A DNA stretch of 64,000 nucleotides from Kineosporia aurantiaca JCM 3230. Its GTDB lineage: Bacteria > Actinomycetota > Actinomycetes > Actinomycetales > Kineosporiaceae. Made by a program: the position numbers and the translations under genes. The DNA is taken from positions 1 through 64,000 of the forward strand of contig JODP01000014.1 of NCBI GenBank assembly GCA_000719025.1. The letters run 5' to 3'. The notes beneath the pieces are model-generated. The model was not told where the DNA came from. It saw nothing but the letters and a program-made list of their open reading frames with translations, and made no database searches. Positions 42,655 to 50,576 of the stretch are shown one piece after another (positions within the stretch are counted from its first letter, which is position 1; the number at the start of each line of letters is the position of its first letter).

Positions 42655-42720
42655 TAACCGTTGGACATCCCAACGGTTAAGACTTACGTTGGGGTCACCA
42701 ACGTTGGGCAGTCCAACGTT
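42655..42720. promoter_or_regulatory. three MarR operators
   Basis: Three palindromes all have 5-base centres: TAACCGTTGG and its complement at 42655-42679, ACGTTGG and its complement at 42686-42704, and AACGTTGG and its complement at 42700-42720. The second and third share the half-site around 42698-42707, so two dimers there would compete or overlap. Confidence 0.82.
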
Positions 42721-42739
42721 ATCCGGAAGGTGAGACCCC

Positions 42740-43474
42740 ATGACCACCATCGACCTCTCCGAGCGTCGCGTCCTGATCCCCGGCGGCACCGGCTCGGTCG
42801 GCGAGGGAATCGTCCGTCAATTCCTCGCCGCCGGCGCCCAGGTCGTGGTGCCCACCCGGTCCGAGGCCCGCGCCGACGAGTTCCGCCGGATCCTCGGACC
42901 GGCCGCCACCGGCCGGCTGCATCTCTTCACCCACGACTACACCACGTTCGCCGGCGCCGAAGACCTTGCTGCGCAGACGGTTCAGCGACTGGGCGGTCTG
43001 GACGACGTGGTTGCCCCGATCGGCGGGTGGTGGGGCGGGAAACGACTCTGGGAGATCGACGAGTCCGACTGGCAGTCCGCGTTCGTGGCCCTGGCCGGCA
43101 CCCATGTCGCGGTGATGCGGGCGGCCCTGCCGTTCCTGCCTGCACACGGCGCCTACTCGATCGTGCTGGGTGCCTCGGCGTTCACCCCCATCCCCACCAG
43201 CGGGCTGGTCAGCATGGAACAGGCCGCGCTGCTGATGATGCGGCAGGTGCTGGACGCCGAACTGGCCGGTTCGAAGCGGATTTTCGCCTTCACCCTCGGA
43301 CCCGTGCGCAGCCGCGCCGCGCAGGGTGATCCGGATCAGGTGAGCGCGGATCAGGTGGGCGAGGTGGCCGTGGCGGTTTCGGCCTCGGACCGGCCGGGAC
43401 GCGAGATCCGCCTGCGCAACCAGGCGGAATACGACGCCGCCCTGCTGAGCCTGGCTACGGGCGTGCAGTCATGA
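42740..43474 (+). CDS. SDR-fold protein lacking the catalytic Tyr-Lys
   Basis: 244 residues. The Rossmann motif PGGTGSVGEGI and overall SDR shape are present, but the Y-x3-K position reads SGLVSMEQAAL, with no Tyr or Lys. It may use another residue, or bind a ligand without turnover. Divergent from MarR across three operators. Confidence 0.82.
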   Translation: MTTIDLSERRVLIPGGTGSVGEGIVRQFLAAGAQVVVPTRSEARADEFRRILGPAATGRLHLFTHDYTTFAGAEDLAAQTVQRLGGLDDVVAPIGGWWGGKRLWEIDESDWQSAFVALAGTHVAVMRAALPFLPAHGAYSIVLGASAFTPIPTSGLVSMEQAALLMMRQVLDAELAGSKRIFAFTLGPVRSRAAQGDPDQVSADQVGEVAVAVSASDRPGREIRLRNQAEYDAALLSLATGVQS

Positions 43475-43511
43475 TCCTGATGACCGCCGTCGCAGCCGGC
43501 AGCCGGCCGGG

Positions 43512-43889
43512 TCAGGACCGGCCGATCACCGCGGTGCGGCCGGCCTCCTGATCGTCGAGGTATCGGGTCAGGGTGTCGCGGGTCTGGGCCAAATGGGTGA
43601 CGCGGGCGGCAATGTCGTCGCGAATGCCGGTCACCCGTTCCACCACGCCTTCACAGACGGCCGGGTCGGTCGCACCGCCGTTGGTGCAGGGCAGCACCAC
43701 CCGGACCAGCTCGAGCGGGAAGCCCAGGTCGAGCAGCGAGCGGATGGTCAGCACTGTGGTCACCGCGTCGTCGCCGTAGTCGCGATAGCCGTTGGGCAGG
43801 CGCTCGGTGCTGATCAGTCCCTGCTGCTCGTAGTACCGCAGCGACCGGGCGCTGACCCCGGTGCGGGTGCTGAGTTCGCTGATCTTCAT
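43512..43889 (-). CDS. MerR family transcriptional regulator
   Basis: 125 residues. The N-terminal MerR helix-turn-helix with wing is TRTGVSARSLRYYEQQGLIS and RLPNGYRDY, followed by a dimerisation helix. CTNGGATDPAVC could bind metal or sense thiol stress. It is divergent from the esterase gene, whose promoter has the MerR-type 19-base spacer with a dyad. Confidence 0.9.
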   Translation of the reverse strand: MKISELSTRTGVSARSLRYYEQQGLISTERLPNGYRDYGDDAVTTVLTIRSLLDLGFPLELVRVVLPCTNGGATDPAVCEGVVERVTGIRDDIAARVTHLAQTRDTLTRYLDDQEAGRTAVIGRS

Positions 43890-43893
43890 CGGC

Positions 43894-43924
43894 TTGACCT
43901 TGACACGATGTCAGAGTTTAGCGT
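43894..43924 (+). promoter_or_regulatory. MerR-type promoter (19-bp spacer)
   Basis: TTGACC at 43894-43899 and TAGCGT at 43919-43924 are 19 bases apart, and TGACA-CGA-TGTCA at 43901-43913 sits in the spacer, as in promoters untwisted by MerR proteins. The -10 is only 8 bases before the ATG at 43932, so the mRNA would be almost leaderless. Confidence 0.65.
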
Positions 43925-43931
43925 CCCGGGC

Positions 43932-44774
43932 ATGAGCACAGTAGAGGTCGGCGGACGGGAAAGAACTTTCACCGCGGTCGGGTCGGAGAACTCCGGCGAC
44001 CTGATCCTGGTCTTCCACGGGTCCAAGCAGAACGGTCGGAAACACCGCGCCTTCACCGGGCGGGCCTTCGACCGGCTGGCCGAGAACGGCGGGGCAACCG
44101 TGGTCTACCTCGACGGATACAGGGGCAACTGGAACGACGCACGGCGTCAGAGCTTCTTCCCGGCGCGGATGGAGAACATGGATGACGTCGGTTTCGCCCG
44201 GGCGGTCATCCAGAAGTTCGGCTCGCAGCGGCGGGTGTTCGCCGTCGGCTACTCCAACGGTGGGCAGATGGTGATGCGCCTGATCCACGAGGCGCCCGAA
44301 TTGCTGGCCGGGGCAGCGATCTTCGCGGCGACCAAGCCCACGCCCGAGAGCTTCCTGCTGCCGGAGCCGGCACCCGCCCCGGTCCCGATGCCGGTCCTGC
44401 TGATCCACGGCACGAAGGACCCGATCGTGGCCTACCAGGGCGGCCGGCTGAAGTGGTGGGCCGAGAAGATGTTCAAGGTCGGCGGCACTGCGCTCTCGAT
44501 GCCGCAAACCGCGCGGTACTTTGCCGAGCGCAACGGCATCACCGCCGCACCGATCACCACGAAACTGCCTGCTGCGGAGGCAAAGACCTCATTAGAGCGA
44601 ACCGAGTACCGGGAGGAGGGCAAGCCGCCGGTGGTGCTCTACACGGTGCACGGCGGCGGCCACACCATCCCGGGCCCGGGCAAGGCTCCGGCCTTCTTCC
44701 TTGGCCGGACGAACCGGGACGCCGACGCCGCCCAGCTGGTGGCCGACCTGTTCCGGATCCCGGTCCGGGGCTGA
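43932..44774 (+). CDS. polyhydroxybutyrate-depolymerase-like esterase (LpqC family)
   Basis: 280 residues from the ATG at 43932. Alpha/beta hydrolase: oxyanion LVFHGSKQNG, nucleophile GYSNGGQM, acid in IHGTKDPIV, His in VHGGGHTIPG. No signal peptide, so cytoplasmic. Probably an esterase of small aromatic or polymer esters. It is under a MerR-type promoter. Confidence 0.85.
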   Translation: MSTVEVGGRERTFTAVGSENSGDLILVFHGSKQNGRKHRAFTGRAFDRLAENGGATVVYLDGYRGNWNDARRQSFFPARMENMDDVGFARAVIQKFGSQRRVFAVGYSNGGQMVMRLIHEAPELLAGAAIFAATKPTPESFLLPEPAPAPVPMPVLLIHGTKDPIVAYQGGRLKWWAEKMFKVGGTALSMPQTARYFAERNGITAAPITTKLPAAEAKTSLERTEYREEGKPPVVLYTVHGGGHTIPGPGKAPAFFLGRTNRDADAAQLVADLFRIPVRG

Positions 44775-44848
44775 TCGCCGAAGGGTCGGAAAACGTCAAC
44801 AAAATTGCCCACAATTGTGTGCACAACGGTCCTGCGAATGGAGTGACT

Positions 44849-46576
44849 GTGCACCCAGATCCGAACAACGCCGTCCGGAAGAGCCTCGCCGTGGTGCTCG
44901 CCCTGGCCCTGGCCTGGTTCGTCGTCCCGACCCAGGCGGCCCAGGCGGCGCCGGCAACTCCGGCGGCCCGGGCCTCGGCCTCCGCCGACCTGGCCCCTCT
45001 GGCCGCCCTGAAACCGGTCCTGAACTGCGGTGATATCGACGCGGCGAAGCTGTCCGAGGCGGCCGGGGTCGCCGTCACCATCGCCTCGGCCCAGGTCGTC
45101 ACGACCGGCACCCCGGCCCCCTACTGCGAGGTGCGAGGGACGATCGCACCGGCGGACACAATCGTCCTGCGCCTGCCCACTCAGGGCTGGACGCAGCGCT
45201 ACGTCCAGACCGGCTGCGGGGGCCTGTGCGGCAGCGCGAACATCAACTACACGATGGCGGGCACCTGCCCGGTGATCACCGACGGGACGGTGGCCAGCGC
45301 CACCACCGACATGGGGCACCAAGGGCTGAACGACGGCTCGTGGGCGGCCGGGAACCCGCGGGCGCAGATCGACTTCGCCTACCGGGGTGTGCACGTCACG
45401 GCGGTGGTGGCCAAGGCCCTGCTGAAGATGTTCTACGGCCGGGCCCCGGCGTACTCCTACTTCGACGGCTGCTCGGACGGAGGGCGCGAGGCGCTGATGG
45501 AGGCGCAGCGCTACCCGAAGGACTTCAACGGGATCGCGGCCGGTGCACCGGCGAACAACATGGCGGTGCAGAACACCTTTCACCACGCCTGGAACGTGCT
45601 GACCAACCTGGACAGCAAGGGCCAGTACATCCTGCTGGCCGACAAGCTGCCGCTGATCCACGCGGCCGTACTGAAGGCGTGCGACGGCCTGGACGGGCTC
45701 AGCGACGGGGTTCTGGACGATCCCCGGCGCTGCGACTTCGACCCGGCCGCCCTGATCTGCCGCTCGGGGCAGACGAACTGCCTGACCCGCGCGGAGGCGG
45801 GTGTGGTGCGAAGGCTCCACGACGGCGCCACCGACCAGGCGGGACGCCGGCTGGAACCGGCGATCTCGCACGAGTGGGGATCGGAACTGGAATGGACGCT
45901 GTTCGTCCCGGCCACCCAGGGGGTCACCGTCGGCAGTGAGAACTTCGCGCTGTCCTACCTGCGGTACCTGGCCGACGGTAACCGGGCCGACCCCGACTAC
46001 CAGCTCTCCGACCTGAAGTTCACGGTGAAGTCGTTCTGGGCGACGGTGAAGTCGTCGAGCTACATGGCGGCGATGGACCCGGACCTGACCGCGTTCCGGA
46101 AGGCGGGCGGCAAGCTGCTGCTCTGGCACGGATGGAACGACCAGCACATCTCGCCGCAGTCCACGCTGGCCTACTACGACGCGATGCGCTCGAGCATGGG
46201 CGCCGGTGCGGTGGATTCGTTCAGCCGGCTCTTCCTGTTCCCAGGGGTGGCGCACTGCGGCGGCGGGGCCGGGCCGAACTCCTTCGACGTGCTCACGCCG
46301 GTGATGGCGTGGACCGAGACCGGGGCCCGGCCGAGCCGGATCGTGGCCTCGCTGAGCGAGAACGACCAGGTGGTGCGGACCCGTCCGGTGTTCCCGTACC
46401 CGGCGGTGGCCCGCTACGACGGCACCGGAAGCACCGACGAGGCGGCCAATTTCGTCTCGTACACGCCGAAGTCGCAGCCCGGGCCCTCGTACCACTGGGT
46501 CGGGGAGTCGCTGTACTCATCCGGCTACCAGACCTGGTGCCGGGTGGAGAACGGGAAACTGGTGTGTAAGCGCTAG
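44849..46576 (+). CDS. secreted tannase/feruloyl esterase family protein
   Basis: 575 residues from a GTG at 44849 with GGAG 5 bases upstream (GTG 44843 also possible). Signal peptide with hydrophobic LAVVLALALAWFVV and AQAAPA cleavage. The tannase fold has the catalytic GCSDGGRE (Ser flanked by a disulphide Cys), acid in the LWHGWNDQHI region, and His in GVAHCGGG. It hydrolyses aromatic esters outside the cell. CACAATTGTG at 44810-44819 is a possible operator. Confidence 0.88.
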   Translation: MHPDPNNAVRKSLAVVLALALAWFVVPTQAAQAAPATPAARASASADLAPLAALKPVLNCGDIDAAKLSEAAGVAVTIASAQVVTTGTPAPYCEVRGTIAPADTIVLRLPTQGWTQRYVQTGCGGLCGSANINYTMAGTCPVITDGTVASATTDMGHQGLNDGSWAAGNPRAQIDFAYRGVHVTAVVAKALLKMFYGRAPAYSYFDGCSDGGREALMEAQRYPKDFNGIAAGAPANNMAVQNTFHHAWNVLTNLDSKGQYILLADKLPLIHAAVLKACDGLDGLSDGVLDDPRRCDFDPAALICRSGQTNCLTRAEAGVVRRLHDGATDQAGRRLEPAISHEWGSELEWTLFVPATQGVTVGSENFALSYLRYLADGNRADPDYQLSDLKFTVKSFWATVKSSSYMAAMDPDLTAFRKAGGKLLLWHGWNDQHISPQSTLAYYDAMRSSMGAGAVDSFSRLFLFPGVAHCGGGAGPNSFDVLTPVMAWTETGARPSRIVASLSENDQVVRTRPVFPYPAVARYDGTGSTDEAANFVSYTPKSQPGPSYHWVGESLYSSGYQTWCRVENGKLVCKR

Positions 46577-46590
46577 CTGGATCGGCCGAC

Positions 46591-46620
46591 GCCGGGCGGG
46601 ACCGGATGATCCCGCCCGGC
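46591..46620. terminator. hairpin terminator
   Basis: An 11-bp perfect stem (46591-46601 with 46610-46620) lies between the convergent tannase-like and racemase genes. Confidence 0.75.
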
Positions 46621-46628
46621 AGCAGAAT

Positions 46629-47402
46629 CTAGCGCCGGCTGGGGACCAGGCTCAGGGCCGAGACCGCCGCCTTCGGCGGGCGGAGCCCGGCGCTGGCTTC
46701 CCGGTAGAGCTGATCGTCCATCGCCAGGTCGACCGCGGCGGTGATGTGCAGCCGGGTGGTGGGGAACACCGGAACCGGGCTGTCCGTAGCGGAAACCAGC
46801 AGCTCGATCTCGGTGCACCCGAGGATCACGCCCTCCGCGCCCTGATCCACCAGTCTCCCGATGATCTCCCGGTAGGCCTGCCGGGACTCCTCCCGGATCG
46901 TCCCGACGCACAGCTCGTCGAAGATCACCTGGTGCACCACCGCCTGGTCGGCGGCCTCGGGGACGATCACCTCGAGGCCGTGGGCGGCCAGCCGGTCGCG
47001 GTAGAAGTCCTGCCGCATGGTGAAGGCGGTGCCCAGCAGGGCGACCTTGCCCAGACCGGCCCGGGTGACCGCCTGCGCGGTGGTGTCGGCCAGGTGCAGC
47101 AGCGGCACGTCGATCACGTCGGCCACCGCGTCGGACACCTTGTGCATGGTGTTCGAGCAGATCAGGACCATCTCGGCGCCCGCCGCCAGTAGCCCCTGGG
47201 CCTCTTCGGCGAGGACCTGCCCGGCGGCCTCCCACTGCCCGGCCCGCTGCAGGGTGCCGATCTCGGCGAAGTCCACCGAGGAGAGCACCAGCTGAGCCGA
47301 GTGCAGACCGCCCAACCGGGCTGCGACCAGCTCGTTCGCCAGTCGGTAGTACTCCAGACTCGACTGCCAGCTCATCCCGCCGAGTAACCCGATCGTGCGC
47401 AT
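46629..47402 (-). CDS. aspartate/glutamate racemase family protein
   Basis: 257 residues with two catalytic Cys, Cys82 (ICSNTMHK) and Cys196 (LGCTEIELL). N-terminal IGLLGGMSWQSS is typical of the YgeA/aspartate racemase group. It should interconvert D/L amino acids. It is divergent from a LysR gene, which may control it. Confidence 0.9.
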   Translation of the reverse strand: MRTIGLLGGMSWQSSLEYYRLANELVAARLGGLHSAQLVLSSVDFAEIGTLQRAGQWEAAGQVLAEEAQGLLAAGAEMVLICSNTMHKVSDAVADVIDVPLLHLADTTAQAVTRAGLGKVALLGTAFTMRQDFYRDRLAAHGLEVIVPEAADQAVVHQVIFDELCVGTIREESRQAYREIIGRLVDQGAEGVILGCTEIELLVSATDSPVPVFPTTRLHITAAVDLAMDDQLYREASAGLRPPKAAVSALSLVPSRR

Positions 47403-47521
47403 CCCGCCTCCTCCTGATTCGTCCTGACTCCACGGTCCCGTACGCCTGAAGGTGCGACAAGAACGTCTTCATCGCAGCGATCCCCAAGTTCAGCTTTGGT
47501 TCTGAGGACGTTTGTGGGTCA

Positions 47522-48565
47522 ATGGACGCCATGGCGCCCTTGGCTGAAGACGAACCGCGCGATCTGCCCGAGCTACACGGTCACGCCCTCGACCCGGCCG
47601 GCGCCGAGGCGGTGGACGACCACTCGGTGCTGGCCGAGGGCGGCGGGGCGGCCAAGCTCGATCCGCGGCGCCTGCTGGTCTTTCGTGAGGTCGCGCACTC
47701 CGGCTCGATGGCGGCCGCCGCGCGGACCCTGGGCTGGACCCAGCCCGCGGTCAGCCAGCACATCCGCAAGCTGGAGAAGGATCTCGGCCTGGCGCTGATC
47801 ACCCGGGTCGGGCGGGGGATCGCGCTGACCGACCCGGGCCAGCTGCTCCTGCGGCACGCCGACGCCATCGACGCCCGGCTCGAGGCCGCCGGTGAGGCCC
47901 TCGCCGACCTGGCCCGGCGCCGCACCGGCCGGGTCCGGATCGCCGCCTTCCCCTCGGCCAGCGCCACCCTGGTCTCGACCGCGCTGATGCACCTGGGTAC
48001 CCAGTACCCGGGGCTGGACGTGCGGCTGACCCAGGTGGAACCGCCCGAGGCACTGATCCTGCTGGCCGAGGGGCAGTGCGACCTGGCCGTCGTGTTCGAC
48101 TATCCCGGTGAGGATTTCGAGCGGGGTCCGCTCGAGGCGGTGAAGCTGATGCGGGATCCGCTGCACGCCGTCGTCGGCCCCGGCCACCCTCTGGCCGGGC
48201 GCGAGCGGGTCACCCTGACCGACCTCTCCGACCAGCACTGGATCGCCGGATGTATCTCCTGCCGTAAGCATCTCGTCCGCGAGGCCGTGAAAGCCGGTTT
48301 CACACCGGACATCCGGCACAGCACCGACGACTACGTGGTGGTCCAGGCGCTGGTCTCGGCCGGCATCGCGGTCGCCACCCTGCCCGGCCTGGCCCTGCGG
48401 GCGAGCCTCAATCCCTCGGTCACCGTTCTTCCGCTGGAAGGCTATCCGTCCCGCACGGTTTCGGCCGTGCTGGCACCCAGCAGCCACGGGGTGCCCGCGG
48501 TCGAGGCGGTGCTGGAGCAGCTTCGCCTGGCCGCTGCCCTAGGGGCGAATACCGCCGAGCGCTAG
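47522..48565 (+). CDS. LysR family transcriptional regulator
   Basis: 347 residues. About 45 extra, acidic, poorly conserved residues precede the LysR helix-turn-helix (GSMAAAARTLGWTQPAVSQH). A later in-frame start would give the usual ~300 residues. The effector domain contains CISC near residue 245, a possible redox-active pair. Its 3' end overlaps the convergent TetR gene by 27 bases. Confidence 0.87.
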   Translation: MDAMAPLAEDEPRDLPELHGHALDPAGAEAVDDHSVLAEGGGAAKLDPRRLLVFREVAHSGSMAAAARTLGWTQPAVSQHIRKLEKDLGLALITRVGRGIALTDPGQLLLRHADAIDARLEAAGEALADLARRRTGRVRIAAFPSASATLVSTALMHLGTQYPGLDVRLTQVEPPEALILLAEGQCDLAVVFDYPGEDFERGPLEAVKLMRDPLHAVVGPGHPLAGRERVTLTDLSDQHWIAGCISCRKHLVREAVKAGFTPDIRHSTDDYVVVQALVSAGIAVATLPGLALRASLNPSVTVLPLEGYPSRTVSAVLAPSSHGVPAVEAVLEQLRLAAALGANTAER

Positions 48566-49114
48566 GGCGGTGAGCCGCGCCGCCTCCCCGGCGGCGTCCG
48601 GATTCTGCTCGACGGCCAGGGACACGGCGTTGACCAGGGTCAGCAGGTCGCAGATGGACACCCCGGCCCGCACCGCACCGGCCGCCTGCGCGAGTTTGAC
48701 AAGCTCATCGCCGGATTCGGTGAGCAAGGCCTCGCACCCGCTCCCCGGCGGCGCCGCCGTACTGCCGGCCAGCAGCGCCGAGGCCAGCCCGCGGCTGGTC
48801 GCGCCGTAGACCGCCACGTCCTGCAGCCAGTCGGTCAGGGCCTGGCCCGGATCCTCACTCTGGGCCAGGGCCTTGGCCTTCTCGCAGAGCACCACGACCC
48901 GGTCGTGGAACACCGCATCCAGCAATGCGGCCCGCGTGGGGAAGTGCCGGTGCAGGGTGGCCGAGCCGACCCCGGCCTGGCGGGCGATCTCCTCCAGCGA
49001 GGCATTCGCCCCGGTCCGTGCGATCTCCACCTCGGCCGCCGCCACGATCTGGTCGTAGTTGCGGCGCGCGTCGGCCCGTTTGGGGCGCCGAGGTGTAGAG
49101 GGGGCGTCAGTCAC
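48539..49114 (-). CDS. TetR family transcriptional regulator
   Basis: 191 residues from a GTG at 49114 with GGAG 8 bases upstream (an upstream start at 49162 is less likely). The helix-turn-helix is ASLEEIARQAGVGSATLHRHF. It is divergent from an SDR whose promoter carries GGGGT-type palindromes, its probable targets. Confidence 0.87.
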   Translation of the reverse strand: MTDAPSTPRRPKRADARRNYDQIVAAAEVEIARTGANASLEEIARQAGVGSATLHRHFPTRAALLDAVFHDRVVVLCEKAKALAQSEDPGQALTDWLQDVAVYGATSRGLASALLAGSTAAPPGSGCEALLTESGDELVKLAQAAGAVRAGVSICDLLTLVNAVSLAVEQNPDAAGEAARLTALALGGIRP

Positions 49115-49180
49115 GAACTTGCTCCGCGGGGACGTCGGGGGGAACCGAAGGGGATCACCCATCCTAGGCGGGCTCGAACC

Positions 49181-49255
49181 GGGGTTCCACCCCGCTTACT
49201 GTTGACAAGTGGGGGACCCCTCCATATCGTCCTCAATCAACCGGGGTACCACCCC
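49181..49255. promoter_or_regulatory. TetR operators around the SDR promoter
   Basis: GGGGTTCCACCCC at 49181-49193 and GGGGTACCACCCC at 49243-49255 are near-identical palindromes. A third, related GGGGGACCCC at 49211-49220 lies in the 17-base spacer between TTGACA (49202-49207) and TATCGT (49225-49230), so a bound repressor would block RNA polymerase. Confidence 0.75.
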
Positions 49256-49281
49256 ACTTCGGCTGGACCAGAGGAGCCACG

Positions 49282-50187
49282 ATGACCGAGACCACTGCCC
49301 CCGAGCGGCGAACCGTGCTGGTGACCGGCACCAGCACCGGCTTCGGCCGGCTCACCGTGGAGGCCCTGGCCCGGCGCGGCCATCAGGTCTTCGCCGGGCT
49401 GCGCGACCTGGCCGGGCGCAACCAGAAGGCTTCGGCCGAGCTGACCGCGCTCGCCGAGAAGGAGGGCCTGGCGTTGCGGGTGATCGAGATCGACGTGACC
49501 GACCAGGCTTCGGTGGATCGGGCCGTCCGTTCGGTCATCGAGACCTCCTGGCGACTGGACGTGGTGGTGAACAACGCGGGGATGAACTTCGCCGGGCCGC
49601 TGGAGGCCTACACCGCCGAGGAGGCCCACCGGCAGTTCGACGTGAACACGCTGGGCGCGCTGCGGGTGAACAACGCCGCCATCCCCTATCTGCGCGAGCA
49701 GGGGCACGGTGCGCTGATCCAGATCGGCTCCCTCTCCGCCTGGCTGACCCCGCCGTTCAACGGTCTCTACGCTGCCAGCAAGGCCGCGCTCCGTAGTCTC
49801 ACCGAGGCCTGGCATCACGAACTTGCCTCCGCCGGAATCGAATCCGTCATCGTGGATGCCGCCGCCTACCCCACGAACATCGGCCCGAACGCCGCGCTGC
49901 CCAGCGATCAGGCCCGTCTGGCACCGTACGGCGAGACCCTGAACCGCTTCGTCTCCGATCTGGTGCAGCGCAGCACCGAGAACGCCGAAATCATCGGTTC
50001 CGCCAGCCAGGTCAGCGACGCGGTGGTGGCCCTGGTCGAGACGCCGGACGGAAAGCGCCCGCGGCAGACGCTGGTCGCGCCGCCGCTCCAGTACGCAGCC
50101 GTGCAGGCCCTCGCCCAGAAGGCCGACGAGGCCGCCCGGATCGTGGCGGACGACATGGGCATCGGGGCTTACCTGGCGACGCGCTGA
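49282..50187 (+). CDS. SDR family oxidoreductase
   Basis: 301 residues with VTGTSTGFG, VVNNAGM and the catalytic YAASK, so a classical SDR. AGAGGAG site before the ATG. It is regulated by the divergent TetR gene through three operators. Substrate unknown. Confidence 0.9.
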   Translation: MTETTAPERRTVLVTGTSTGFGRLTVEALARRGHQVFAGLRDLAGRNQKASAELTALAEKEGLALRVIEIDVTDQASVDRAVRSVIETSWRLDVVVNNAGMNFAGPLEAYTAEEAHRQFDVNTLGALRVNNAAIPYLREQGHGALIQIGSLSAWLTPPFNGLYAASKAALRSLTEAWHHELASAGIESVIVDAAAYPTNIGPNAALPSDQARLAPYGETLNRFVSDLVQRSTENAEIIGSASQVSDAVVALVETPDGKRPRQTLVAPPLQYAAVQALAQKADEAARIVADDMGIGAYLATR

Positions 50188-50210
50188 CCACTCGCTGAGG
50201 AATGGGCCAC

Positions 50211-50239
50211 CCGGATCCGGCGACTCCCGCGGGATCCGG
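50211..50239. terminator. hairpin terminator
   Basis: CCGGATCC at 50211-50218 pairs perfectly with 50232-50239, 24 bases after the SDR stop. The following 50240-50576 has no gene I can support; it holds one weak dyad (50478-50483 with 50492-50497). Confidence 0.55.
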
Positions 50240-50576
50240 AGCGGCGTAAGACCTTTTGCGAAATCAGGGGTGTCCGGGCGAGAACTGTCTACCGGTCCGG
50301 GGTCCACCTTGGGAGTAGGACCCGGCACTCAGCCGATCGGCCATTGTTCCTCCGTGCTCGCCCGACTTGGGGTGACCCAAGCTTTCCGTGTGCATACGCT
50401 CGACTGCAAGACGTAGCCGGCCTTCGGTCAGATGCGGGCATCCGCCTCTGACCGGATCCGGGCCGTCCCGGTCGGCCCCTGGGGTGCGATTCCCAGGTTG
50501 GGCTGCTGAGATGGAAATGGACGCGGAGCGGGACGCACACAGGACCAGCCGGGGCACGGCGGGAAACGGAGCTTTG

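Noticed and set aside
44639..46495. A 618-codon minus-strand open frame opposite the tannase-like gene
   Set aside because: It is an antisense GC-frame artefact; the plus frame has a signal peptide and full catalytic motifs.
50305..50330. A DosR-like GGGAGTAGGACCC sequence upstream of the FAD oxidoreductase
   Set aside because: The spacing is one base short and the core halves do not match.
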